A DNA stretch of 14,141 nt, taken from assembly GCA_949840605.1 (NCBI GenBank), contig CATKXN010000067.1:1-14141 (forward strand). The letters are read 5' to 3'. The notes under the pieces are model-generated. The model was not told the origin of the DNA. It was given only the letters and a program-made list of their open reading frames with translations, and ran no database searches. Positions 1 to 8,678 of this stretch are shown piece by piece (position 1 is the first letter of the stretch; every line of letters begins with the position of its first letter). The position numbers and the translations under genes are program-made. The DNA is from an uncultured Alistipes sp. GTDB lineage: Bacteria; Bacteroidota; Bacteroidia; Bacteroidales; Rikenellaceae.

Positions 1-27
1 GTCAAAACTACTAATATTCGGAAATTT

Positions 28-3000
28 ATGAAAAAGTTTGTATACATGCTGTTTTTTATCGCTGCGTGGCTGTGCGTTCCCGGTATGTGCTCCGAGGCGT
101 CGGCGCAGCAGAAGCAGAACGCTCCGCAGGTTACGGGTACGGTCGTCGACGCGCACGGCAGCCCGGTGGTCGGCGCGACGGTCGTCGTCGCCGGGACGCA
201 GTCGGGCGCTACGACCGACACCCGCGGACGATTCTCGGTCAAGGGGGTGAATGCGGGAACGCTGCAGGTCCGGTTCATCGGCTATCAGACCGCCGAGGTC
301 CGGATTCAGCCCAAGAAAACGCATTATGACATTACCTTGCAGGAAGAGGTCCGCTCGGTCGACGAGGTGGTGGTCATCGGCTACAGCGCCGTTCCGCGCA
401 AGGACCTGACGGGATCGGTGGCGGCCATGCGTTCGGACGAGCTGATGAAGACCGGTTCGACCGATTTCACTTCCGCGCTGCAGGGACGTATGGCCGGCGT
501 GCGCGTCACGACGCAGTCGGGCGAGGCCGGGGCCGGCGTGGACATCACCATCCGCGGCACCAATTCGCTGAATGCCGGCACGGCGCCGCTTTATGTCATC
601 GACGGCATGCAGATCGATGTGAACGAGGGCGAGGTGGCGACCTCGTCGGCCGGCGGCGGCCAGAACACCTACAATCCGCTCGCGTCGATCAACCCCAACG
701 ACATTGCGTCGATCGACGTGCTGAAAGACGCTTCGGCAGCCGCCATCTACGGCGCGCGCGGCGCCAACGGCGTTATCATCATCACGACCAAGAGCGGAAG
801 CTCTTCGTTGAAGACCGACATCAACCTGAATATGTATTTCGGCGTGCAACAGATTACCAAGCAGTTCGATGTGCTCGACGGACAGGGGTATGTCGACTAC
901 AAATTCGCTCGTGGCTCGGACAAGGAAATCTGGGGCAAGGATTATCAGGACGGCAACGGCGTGGTGCCGCGCAACGTGGCCGGGGACGGTTTGCAGACGT
1001 TCGATTATCAGGACGCCATGACCCGCACGGGGTTCATGCAGAATTACGACGTTTCGCTGAATACCGTTGCGAACAAGACCCGGATTTCAGCCTCGCTGGG
1101 CTATTACGACCAGCAGGGGATCATCGAGAGCAACGGATTCCAGCGTTATTCGGGCCGTATCAAGGTCGACCACGAGATCAACAAAAAATTCTCGGCGGGC
1201 CTCTCCGCGACCCTCGGGCGGGTGGACAACAAGGGCGCCATGAGCAGTGGCGGCGTCTCCGGCACGGGCGGTTACACGGGTATCGTCCAGATGATGTACA
1301 CCGAACGTCCCGTCATCCTGTACACGGCCAGCGAGCTGGCCGGTGAATACGCCGACTATGTCGACCTGACCTCGATGATCTCCGACGAAGTCTACAAGCG
1401 TTCGCTGTTCGACCGGCTGCTCGGCAATGTCTACGTGCAGTACAAACCGATCGCCGACCTGCGCATCCGTGTCAGCGGATCGCTCACCAATACGAATTCG
1501 AAACTGAGCGAGTTCTACTCCTCGCGCAGCCGCTGGGGGCGCGGCACCGACGGACGTTCGCAGATCACCGATACCGGAACGCTCGGCTATACGCTCAACG
1601 CAACGGCCGAATATACGAAATGTTTCAATAAGGTCCACCATTTCGGGGCGTTGGCCGGCGTCGAGATCAACGGCTATCATTACGAGCGTTCGTCGGTGCG
1701 CGTCGATAATTTCGAGGATGAGAGCACCGGGGTTTTCGATATCGGCAAGGGCCTGACGCCCCAGTCGTGGGGATCGGACGTTTACCAGACGAACCGTGCT
1801 TCGGCGTTTGCCCGGCTGAGCTACAATTTCGACAGCCGCTATTACCTGACGGTCAACATGCGCGTCGACGGCTCCTCGAATTTCGCCAAAAACAACCGCG
1901 TCGGTTATTTCCCGTCGCTGGCGGCTGCCTGGCGCATCGACAAGGAAGGATTTATGAAGGAGGTCAAGGCGGTCAGCAATTTGAAACTCCGTGCCAGCGC
2001 CGGTATTACGGGCAACGACCGCATCACCTCCTATTCCTACCTGTCGCAGATGGGATCGAGCTATTACGCATCCAACGGCAGTCTGAATTACGGCATGGCC
2101 ATCACCAATTCGGGAAATTCCGGGCTGAAATGGGAAACGACCTACCAGTACGACGTGGGTCTTGACCTGGATCTTTTCAAGAGCCGCATTTCACTGACTG
2201 CCGACTACTACCTCAAAGACACGCGCGACATGCTGTACAATGCCAGCATTCCCTCGCAGTCGGGTTATTCGAAGCAGTGGAAAAATCTCGGCCGCATGAC
2301 CAATCAGGGTTTCGAGTTTACGCTGACCACGCAGAACTTCAACCGGAAGAGATTCGGCTGGACGACGACCGTGAATTTCGACACGAACAAGACCCGGCTT
2401 ATCTCGCTGGGCGGTCAGGAGCGTTACTTCCCCGTATCGCAGAATTACGGTTCGTTCTCGGGGCAGGAGATCGCCCGCGTCGTTGTCGGGGAGCCTATCG
2501 GGGTGGTGTACGGTTACGTCTGGGACGGCAACTACCAGCTTTCGGACTTCGACTGGACCGATCCCGATACGGGAACCGCCGTCGATCCGTCGCTCATCAC
2601 CTCGGAGAACATGAGCCGGTTCAAATACACGCTTAAAAAGGGAGTGCCTTCGTTCGAGGGCAAGACCATCGCGCCGGGCGACCGCAAGTACCGCGACCTG
2701 ACAGGCGAAGGCGTCGTCAATACCAATGACCGGACGGCCATCGGCGACACCAATCCGCTTTTCAATTTCGGTATCAACAACGAGTTCCGCATCGGCAGCC
2801 TGGACGTCGGCGTCTTCATCGACGGCTCCTACGGCGGCAAGATACTCAATGCTTTCCGCCGTCAGCTGGAACCCTCGCTGAACAACAACATCAACAATCT
2901 CTCGACCGAGGCGTGGACGGGACGGTGGTCCCCCGAGAACGGTTCGAACGTCTATGCCCGGCTTCTCAACCAGACCGACCAGCAGGTATCCACCTACTAT

Positions 3001-3249
3001 GTGGAGGACGGCTCCTACCTGCGTATCAAGAACCTGAACGTCGGCTACACTTTCGGCAAGAAGTATTTCGGCCGTTCGGGGATCAGCAAGCTGCGCGTGT
3101 ACCTGCTCGTCGACAACGTCTATACCTTCACCAAGTATTCGGGACTCGACCCCGAGGTGCGTTCGTATGAAAAATTCATGCGGGCGTTGGATCAGACGTC
3201 GTATCCGCGTACCCGGAACTATATGGCAGGCGTAAACATCACTTTCTAA
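28..3249 (+). CDS. SusC/RagA-family TonB-dependent outer-membrane transporter
   Basis: This is the outer-membrane beta-barrel that imports oligosaccharides with TonB energy, working as a pair with the SusD protein encoded next. The N-terminus is a signal peptide (about residues 1-27, cut near ASAQQ). A carboxypeptidase-regulatory-like beta-sandwich follows (about 35-106, starting VTGTVVDAHG). A TonB-box-like DEVVVIGYS lies at 112-120. The plug (about 125-257) contains the family motifs LQGRMAGV, IRGTNSL, PLYVIDG, DVLKDASAAAIYGARGANGV and ITTKSG. The rest is barrel, with a DLTGEGVVNTND segment at 890-901 where relatives carry a DLNGDG-type loop, and a terminal Phe typical of outer-membrane strands. 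At 1073 aa it is full length and intact. The start is the first ATG, preceded by AT-rich sequence (ggaaattt). Only 27 bases lie upstream, so its promoter is outside or barely inside the window. Confidence 0.97.
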   Translation: MKKFVYMLFFIAAWLCVPGMCSEASAQQKQNAPQVTGTVVDAHGSPVVGATVVVAGTQSGATTDTRGRFSVKGVNAGTLQVRFIGYQTAEVRIQPKKTHYDITLQEEVRSVDEVVVIGYSAVPRKDLTGSVAAMRSDELMKTGSTDFTSALQGRMAGVRVTTQSGEAGAGVDITIRGTNSLNAGTAPLYVIDGMQIDVNEGEVATSSAGGGQNTYNPLASINPNDIASIDVLKDASAAAIYGARGANGVIIITTKSGSSSLKTDINLNMYFGVQQITKQFDVLDGQGYVDYKFARGSDKEIWGKDYQDGNGVVPRNVAGDGLQTFDYQDAMTRTGFMQNYDVSLNTVANKTRISASLGYYDQQGIIESNGFQRYSGRIKVDHEINKKFSAGLSATLGRVDNKGAMSSGGVSGTGGYTGIVQMMYTERPVILYTASELAGEYADYVDLTSMISDEVYKRSLFDRLLGNVYVQYKPIADLRIRVSGSLTNTNSKLSEFYSSRSRWGRGTDGRSQITDTGTLGYTLNATAEYTKCFNKVHHFGALAGVEINGYHYERSSVRVDNFEDESTGVFDIGKGLTPQSWGSDVYQTNRASAFARLSYNFDSRYYLTVNMRVDGSSNFAKNNRVGYFPSLAAAWRIDKEGFMKEVKAVSNLKLRASAGITGNDRITSYSYLSQMGSSYYASNGSLNYGMAITNSGNSGLKWETTYQYDVGLDLDLFKSRISLTADYYLKDTRDMLYNASIPSQSGYSKQWKNLGRMTNQGFEFTLTTQNFNRKRFGWTTTVNFDTNKTRLISLGGQERYFPVSQNYGSFSGQEIARVVVGEPIGVVYGYVWDGNYQLSDFDWTDPDTGTAVDPSLITSENMSRFKYTLKKGVPSFEGKTIAPGDRKYRDLTGEGVVNTNDRTAIGDTNPLFNFGINNEFRIGSLDVGVFIDGSYGGKILNAFRRQLEPSLNNNINNLSTEAWTGRWSPENGSNVYARLLNQTDQQVSTYYVEDGSYLRIKNLNVGYTFGKKYFGRSGISKLRVYLLVDNVYTFTKYSGLDPEVRSYEKFMRALDQTSYPRTRNYMAGVNITF

Positions 3250-3268
3250 TTTCCAAGGATCAAAGAAT

Positions 3269-4939
3269 ATGAAACGATTATTAATATATGCGTCGCTGCT
3301 GACGGCAGGTCTGTTCTCGTCTTCCTGCATCGACGATTTCCTGACCCAGTATCCTTATTCGACCACTTCGCCGGAGACTTTCTTCAAAACCGAAGACGAC
3401 TTCAGGCAGGCATTGACCGGCTGTTACAGCATGATCAACTCTTCGCAGATGTCTTATTATTACGGCCTGATCTATGTGTTGGAGGGATGCAGTGACGAGG
3501 TGGTGAGCAATCCGGCTTCGACGGGTACGCTTTACGACCTGCTGCGAGGTTCGTATCAAACCGACAATGCGGAGCTTCGGAACTTCTGGATTCTGTTTTT
3601 TCGCGGCATTTCGCGCTGCAATACGCTGATCGAACAGCTGAAAGGCGAGAACGGCCTGACTCCCGAGCAGCGCACGGCCTACGAAGCCGAGGCGCGGTTC
3701 CTGCGGGGATTCTTTTACCTGCATCTGGCGCAGACGTTCGGCGGCGTTCCCGTCTACGATGCGCCGGCTGTCGGTTCGACGGCGGCCCGCGACAACCTGG
3801 AACGGGTATACGCCCAGATCATCGGCGATTTCAAATATGCCTGGGACGAGCTGGAAGATGCGGGTGTCTTCAAGTCGAGCGCCAACCGTTGGACGGCGGC
3901 CGCCTATCTGGGTTCGGTCTATAATTACCTGGCCAGCTGCAAACGTTACGATGTCGGAAAGGAGCTGGTCGGCATCCAGCCGCTGAATGATTTCGGCTGG
4001 GTCGACGAAGAGGCGATGAGCCTTGCGGCGCGCGACGTTCTGAAAGAGGTGGTCGAAAAAAGCCCCTATGAACTGCTCGACAAGAATAACTACCGGAAGC
4101 TCTATTACGAAATGTCGAAGGAGGCGCAGTACAAGGAGTGCCTGCTGATGGCCGAATACGCCGAAAACACCAAACACTGCGTATCCTCCTATTACATCCT
4201 GAGCCCCGTGGGCGATGCCAAGACCGTCGGCGGGAGTTACCAGCGCATGTTCCCGACGATGAAGCTCTATCGTTCGTACGACAATGCGGACGTGCGCCGC
4301 GACTGCAATATCACGGGCGCCTACAATCCGAACAACCGGTACGGAAGCGACCTGAGCAAGATTCCTTCGGAGACGGTCGACGGTTACAGATACTATGTTC
4401 CGGCCGAATCGTCGGGCGTCGTCGCCGGAAACTCTACGGCGCTGTGGTGCACCGGCAAGTTCCGGGTCTCGGACCCGAAGGAGCGTTCCAGCATCAATAC
4501 CAACCAGTGTGTCATGAACTATCCCCTGATGCGTATGGCCGAAGTCCGGCTGCAATATGCCGAGGCGCTCTATTTCACGGGCGACGAGCCCGGTGCCCGC
4601 AAACAGTTCGATCCGGTCCGCGAACGGGTCCTGGCCGGCGACGTCGCGCTGAAGAAGCTCAACGAGGCGTACTACCGTTCGGATTTCGTCGAGGAGCTGC
4701 TCGAGGAGCGCGGCCGCGAACTCTGCTACGAGTCGAAGCGCAAGATCGACCTGATCCGTTTCGGCCGGATCACGGAGACGATCGAGGAGCTTCCTTCGGA
4801 GGGCGGTCCCAACAATGTGATCGCCGGCATCGACCTGCTGAAGGACAATTGGCGGAGCTATAAGATCTGGCTGCCCGTTCCGCAATTGGAGATAGACCTG
4901 AATCCCAACCTCGAACAAAATGCCGTTTACGCCGACTGA
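3269..4939 (+). CDS. SusD/RagB-family surface glycan-binding lipoprotein
   Basis: SusD proteins are surface lipoproteins that cap the SusC barrel and bind the incoming glycan. The signal peptide ends in a Cys-lipidation site at Cys20 (SSSC), followed by IDDFLTQYP, the classic start of mature SusD. The acidic residues just after the Cys fit the surface-export signal of Bacteroidota lipoproteins. Further family signatures are PETFFKTEDDFRQALTGCY near 35-53, the TPR-type helix AEARFLRGFFYLHLAQTFGGVPV, the ERGRELCYESKRKIDLIRFG stretch near the C-terminus, and the ending PVPQLEIDLNPNLEQN. Length (556 aa) is usual. It starts 19 bp after the SusC stop and ends 1 bp before the next gene, consistent with co-transcription. 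Glycan specificity cannot be read from the sequence. Confidence 0.96.
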   Translation: MKRLLIYASLLTAGLFSSSCIDDFLTQYPYSTTSPETFFKTEDDFRQALTGCYSMINSSQMSYYYGLIYVLEGCSDEVVSNPASTGTLYDLLRGSYQTDNAELRNFWILFFRGISRCNTLIEQLKGENGLTPEQRTAYEAEARFLRGFFYLHLAQTFGGVPVYDAPAVGSTAARDNLERVYAQIIGDFKYAWDELEDAGVFKSSANRWTAAAYLGSVYNYLASCKRYDVGKELVGIQPLNDFGWVDEEAMSLAARDVLKEVVEKSPYELLDKNNYRKLYYEMSKEAQYKECLLMAEYAENTKHCVSSYYILSPVGDAKTVGGSYQRMFPTMKLYRSYDNADVRRDCNITGAYNPNNRYGSDLSKIPSETVDGYRYYVPAESSGVVAGNSTALWCTGKFRVSDPKERSSINTNQCVMNYPLMRMAEVRLQYAEALYFTGDEPGARKQFDPVRERVLAGDVALKKLNEAYYRSDFVEELLEERGRELCYESKRKIDLIRFGRITETIEELPSEGGPNNVIAGIDLLKDNWRSYKIWLPVPQLEIDLNPNLEQNAVYAD

Positions 4940-4940
4940 T

Positions 4941-5888
4941 ATGAAAAAAATGCTGTTTTTACTGGCCGCCGGGCTGCTCGGGAGTTGCTCGGCGCGGATG
5001 AACGCCGCGGACGGTGTGTTCCTCGAGAAGACGCCCTCGAAAATTTCCCTGTACCTGCCCTGCGCGGGTCATGACACCCGCCGTATCAGGGTGGATATGG
5101 ACTATTTTCTCAATCCGGCCAAACGCACCCGGCTGTGGCGGCTGACACGGGCCTACGACGTGGAGCGGGCCGGGGATTCTGCGTTCCGGAACCGGCTGAG
5201 CAAGGAGTTCGTCTATCCCGGGGAGTGGGAGTGCGCGTTCATGCAGCTGAAAGAGGGGCGCCGGATGCCCGATTTCACGGGCGGCTTCCACGGCTACGAG
5301 GAACTGTCGGAGGCAAGCCTCTCGCTCGACGGACAACCGCAGGAGCTGGCTCGGCGCGGGAGCGGGGAAGGCCGGGAGGTGAAATTCCGGCAGGTGTCGC
5401 AGATGTATGAATACGGTACGGATCGCCCCGTTGCCGAACACATCAAGGAACTGACGTTCTCGACCGACGGGATCGAGGTCGTACAGCAGGTGACCTGGCT
5501 CGAAGAGATCGAGGTGGACAACATGAAGCTGGCCATGCTGCCCATCGCCCGGAGTCTGAGCGACGGTACGCAGATCACCGACCGGCTCGTCATGGACGAT
5601 TCGGAACGGGTTTATGACGTAAGCCGTTCGGACCGGACGCTTTCGGTCGAGGGGCGTGACGTGCGCAAGGTCCGCATCTGGGGCCGTGAAAGCGGACTGT
5701 TCGCGGAGGTGGAAGCGGACTACGAGCCTCGGATGCCCGAAAACCGGTTCTTTTGCAGCATGTATACGCCGCAGGACGGTTACAACAAACTCTATTTCGA
5801 TTATTGCGGGAACCGGGTCGTTTCGCCCGGGGAAGTATGGAAGTCCGAAGCCCGTTATCGGCTGGGGATTCTCGAAAAACAAGAATAG
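4941..5888 (+). CDS. Lipoprotein of unknown function in the SusE position of the PUL
   Basis: I do not recognise this 315-aa protein. It has a clear lipoprotein signal (MKKMLFLLAAGLLGSC, lipobox L13-G14-S15-C16). The residues after Cys16 (SARMN) lack the acidic cluster seen in SusD, so a periplasm-facing anchor is more likely than surface display; that is inference. The mature part alternates short hydrophobic strands with charged turns and has no membrane helix, suggesting an all-beta fold. A conspicuous segment D111-FTGGFHGYEE-L122 could hold functional residues (H117, E120, E121), but no family assignment follows. The ATG at 4941 was chosen over an in-frame ATG at 4920 because it starts exactly at the signal peptide and avoids overlapping susD. 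It lies between SusD (1 bp away) and the GH3 gene (3 bp away), where PULs usually encode SusE/F-like glycan binders, yet no binding-domain signature is visible. An uncatalogued enzyme or binding protein are both possible. Confidence 0.85.
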   Translation: MKKMLFLLAAGLLGSCSARMNAADGVFLEKTPSKISLYLPCAGHDTRRIRVDMDYFLNPAKRTRLWRLTRAYDVERAGDSAFRNRLSKEFVYPGEWECAFMQLKEGRRMPDFTGGFHGYEELSEASLSLDGQPQELARRGSGEGREVKFRQVSQMYEYGTDRPVAEHIKELTFSTDGIEVVQQVTWLEEIEVDNMKLAMLPIARSLSDGTQITDRLVMDDSERVYDVSRSDRTLSVEGRDVRKVRIWGRESGLFAEVEADYEPRMPENRFFCSMYTPQDGYNKLYFDYCGNRVVSPGEVWKSEARYRLGILEKQE

Positions 5889-5891
5889 CCG

Positions 5892-8669
5892 ATGAGGGAT
5901 TTGCGCATAACCAAACGATTCGCAGCAGGTCTGGCCGTGGTCGGCCTGGCCTGCTGCACGGAATCCCCGGCCTGTGCGGCGGGGCCTGCCGGGCGTTACG
6001 ATCCGGGGAATAATCCGATCTACCGGAAAGGCTGGATCGATTTCAACAAGAACGGACGCAAGGACGTTTACGAGGACCCGGAGGCCGCCCTGGACGACCG
6101 GATCGAAGACCTGCTGTCGCAGATGACCGTCGAGGAGAAGACCTGCCAGCTGGTGACGCTCTACGGCTATAAGCGCGTGCTGCAGGATTCGCTGCCGACG
6201 CCCGGCTGGAAGGACCAGCTCTGGAAGGACGGGCTCGGGGCCATCGACGAGCACCTCAACGGATTCGTGCAGTGGGGCAGGCCCCTGCTCGACTGCGACT
6301 TGGTGTGGCCGGCGTCGCGCCATGCGTGGGCCATCAACGAAACGCAGCGCTTTTTTGTCGAGGAGACCCGCCTGGGCATTCCCGTCGACATGACTAACGA
6401 GGGCATCCGCGGCGTGGAGGCCTATCGGGCGACGAATTTCCCGTCCCAGCTGGGCATGGGGCACACCTGGAACCGGGAACTGCTGCGCAAGGCCGGATAT
6501 ATCGTCGGCCGCGAGGCCCGGCTGCTGGGGTATACGAATATCTACGCTCCGGTGCTCGACGTGGGGCGTGATCAGCGTTGGGGCCGTTACGAAGAGGTAT
6601 TCGGCGAATCCCCCTATCTGGTGGCCGAACTCGGCGTGGCGATGGCTTCGGGCATGCAGACCGATTACCAGATCGCTTCGACGGCCAAACACTTCGCCGT
6701 CTACAGCAATAACAAGGGGGCCCGCGAGGGCATGTCGCGCGTCGATCCGCAGATACCGCCCCGCGAGGTGGAGAATATCCATCTGATGCCTTTCCGAGAG
6801 GTTATCCGGCGGGCCGGGATTCTCGGGGTCATGTCGAGCTACAACGATTACGACGGGGTGCCGATCCAGGGCAGCCGCTACTGGCTCACGGAACGCCTGC
6901 GCGACGAGATGGGTTTCCGCGGTTATGTCGTTTCCGACAGCGGTTCGGTGGAATATCTTCACAACAAGCACCATACGGCTGTCAACCAGTTGGATGCCGT
7001 GCGGCAGAGCATCGAGGCCGGGCTCAATGTCCGCTGCAATTTCTGGCACCCCGAAACCTACGTGATGCCGCTGCGGCAGCTCCTCCGGGAGGGGCTTATC
7101 ACCGAGGAGTTGTTGGACAGCCGGGTGCGGGACGTGCTTCGGGTGAAATTTCTCGTCGGGCTGTTCGACCGGCCTTATCAGACCGATCTGGCCGCTGCCG
7201 ACCGGGAGGTGGACGGCCCGCAGCACAACGAGGTCGCCCTGCAGGCTTCGCGCGAATCCATCGTGCTGCTGAAAAACGAAAACAGCACGCTTCCGCTCGA
7301 CGCCGGAAAGATACGCCGCATCGCCGTACTGGGGCCGAACGCCGACGCCCGGGGATTCGCGCTGGGACATTACGGCCCGCTGGCCGTCGAGGTCACCTCG
7401 GTGCTCGACGGACTGAAAAAGAATCTGGGCGCGCGGTGCGAAATCGTCTATGAGAAAGGATGCGAGCTGGTCGATGCCGCCTGGCCTTTGTCCGAGATTT
7501 TCCGGGAGGAGATGACTCCCGAAGAAAAAGCCGGGATTCGGCGTGCCGCGGAGGCCGCATCGGAGAGCGACGTGGCCGTCGTGGTCCTGGGCGGCAGCTC
7601 CCGCACCTGCGGCGAAAACTGCTCGCGGTCGAGCCTCGACCTGCCGGGCCGCCAGGAGGAGCTGCTGCGGGCGGTCGAGGCGACCGGAAAACCCACGGTG
7701 CTGGTAATGATAAACGGCCGTCCGAACTCGATCAATTGGGCCGACGCGCATGTCGATGCCATCGTCGAGGCGTGGTATCCGGGAGCTCACGGGGGGCAGG
7801 CCGTCTACGAGGTGCTGTTCGGAGAGTACAATCCCGGAGGAAAGCTGACGGTCACTTTCCCGCGGCATGTCGGGCAGATACCCTTCAATTTTCCGTATAA
7901 ACCGTCGGCACATACCGACGGCGGGATCACGCCGGGGCCCGACGGCAACCAGACCCGTATCAACGGGGCGTTGTATGATTTCGGCTACGGGCTGAGTTAT
8001 ACGACATTCGGATATGCCGGCCTGCGGATCGAACCGCAGACGATCCGCGCGGACGAACCTTTCACGGTTTCGTTCGACGTGACCAACACCGGACAGCGGG
8101 ACGGGGACGAGGTGGTGCAGCTTTATATCCGCGACGTGCTCTCGTCGGTAACCACCTATGAAAAGAACCTGCGCGGCTTCGACCGCGTGCATCTGAAGGC
8201 CGGCGAGACGCGCCGCGTGACCATGCAGGTGCGTCCGCAGGACCTGTCGCTGCTGAACGAACGGATGGAACGGGTGGTCGAACCCGGGGATTTCGAGGTG
8301 CTGATCGGTGCGTCGTCGACCGACATCCGGCTGAAGGCGACCGTCACGGTCGAGGGCGAGGGGCCTGTGGCGCCGAAAGAGGAGGTCCGCTATCCGTATG
8401 CGCTCGACGAGGGCGGGTCGCTGATCCTGCCGACCGGGGGCGATGGCCGGCCCGAAGGGGTGGAAATTCGCTGGTCGAAGGATTCGCAGGGCACTTTCGA
8501 AGTGCAGCTCATGTCGGGCGGCGGTCAGTTCCTGACGGTCGGAAGCTATCCGATACGCCCCTCCCGGCCGGGGACCCGCTATCGCTTCCGGCGGACCAAT
8601 GCCAGCGAAATGCGCATCCAGATTACCGAAGGCAGAGGCCGGATCGAGGCCCTGCGCATTACCGAATGA
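5892..8669 (+). CDS. Exported GH3 beta-glycosidase (beta-glucosidase-like) with C-terminal extension
   Basis: GH3 enzymes release non-reducing beta-linked sugars by a retaining mechanism. An N-terminal signal is present (basic n-region, hydrophobic core, probable cut near PACA-AGP). Residues 50-61 (DFNKNGRKDVYE) match the EF-hand calcium-loop spacing D-x-N-x-N-G-x-x-D-x-x-E. The barrel domain shows a NEGIRG motif (169-174), RWGRYEEVFGE, K266-H267 in TAKHF, and YVVSDSGS with nucleophile D349. The second domain holds GENCSRSSLDLPG, with E575 the probable acid/base. A fibronectin-III-like domain follows (about 710-820, NTGQRDGDEVVQLYI). Residues about 822-925 form an extra domain beyond the usual GH3 end, with beta-sandwich character like F5/8-type or CBM modules. 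Total length is 925 aa against roughly 750 usual. The sugar specificity (Glc, Xyl, GlcNAc) is open; the architecture is that of beta-glucosidase/xylosidase types rather than NagZ. The start lies 3 bp after the preceding stop. Confidence 0.94.
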   Translation: MRDLRITKRFAAGLAVVGLACCTESPACAAGPAGRYDPGNNPIYRKGWIDFNKNGRKDVYEDPEAALDDRIEDLLSQMTVEEKTCQLVTLYGYKRVLQDSLPTPGWKDQLWKDGLGAIDEHLNGFVQWGRPLLDCDLVWPASRHAWAINETQRFFVEETRLGIPVDMTNEGIRGVEAYRATNFPSQLGMGHTWNRELLRKAGYIVGREARLLGYTNIYAPVLDVGRDQRWGRYEEVFGESPYLVAELGVAMASGMQTDYQIASTAKHFAVYSNNKGAREGMSRVDPQIPPREVENIHLMPFREVIRRAGILGVMSSYNDYDGVPIQGSRYWLTERLRDEMGFRGYVVSDSGSVEYLHNKHHTAVNQLDAVRQSIEAGLNVRCNFWHPETYVMPLRQLLREGLITEELLDSRVRDVLRVKFLVGLFDRPYQTDLAAADREVDGPQHNEVALQASRESIVLLKNENSTLPLDAGKIRRIAVLGPNADARGFALGHYGPLAVEVTSVLDGLKKNLGARCEIVYEKGCELVDAAWPLSEIFREEMTPEEKAGIRRAAEAASESDVAVVVLGGSSRTCGENCSRSSLDLPGRQEELLRAVEATGKPTVLVMINGRPNSINWADAHVDAIVEAWYPGAHGGQAVYEVLFGEYNPGGKLTVTFPRHVGQIPFNFPYKPSAHTDGGITPGPDGNQTRINGALYDFGYGLSYTTFGYAGLRIEPQTIRADEPFTVSFDVTNTGQRDGDEVVQLYIRDVLSSVTTYEKNLRGFDRVHLKAGETRRVTMQVRPQDLSLLNERMERVVEPGDFEVLIGASSTDIRLKATVTVEGEGPVAPKEEVRYPYALDEGGSLILPTGGDGRPEGVEIRWSKDSQGTFEVQLMSGGGQFLTVGSYPIRPSRPGTRYRFRRTNASEMRIQITEGRGRIEALRITE

Positions 8670-8678
8670 AATACGAAC

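Noticed and set aside
1..27. A possible promoter for the PUL at the window start
   Set aside because: The 27 bases are AT-rich but contain no TAnnTTTG match, and there is no room to see a -33 element.
2191..3330. A 379-codon minus-strand open frame across the susC end
   Set aside because: It is a codon-aligned shadow of susC with no recognisable protein features.
3281..4918. A 545-codon minus-strand open frame inside susD
   Set aside because: It arises the same codon-aligned way and ends where susD codons 4-5 are TTA. The sense strand encodes an unmistakable SusD.
4920..4940. An upstream in-frame ATG for the unknown lipoprotein
   Set aside because: It would overlap the end of susD and put seven extra residues before a perfect lipoprotein signal peptide. 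The ATG at 4941 fits better.
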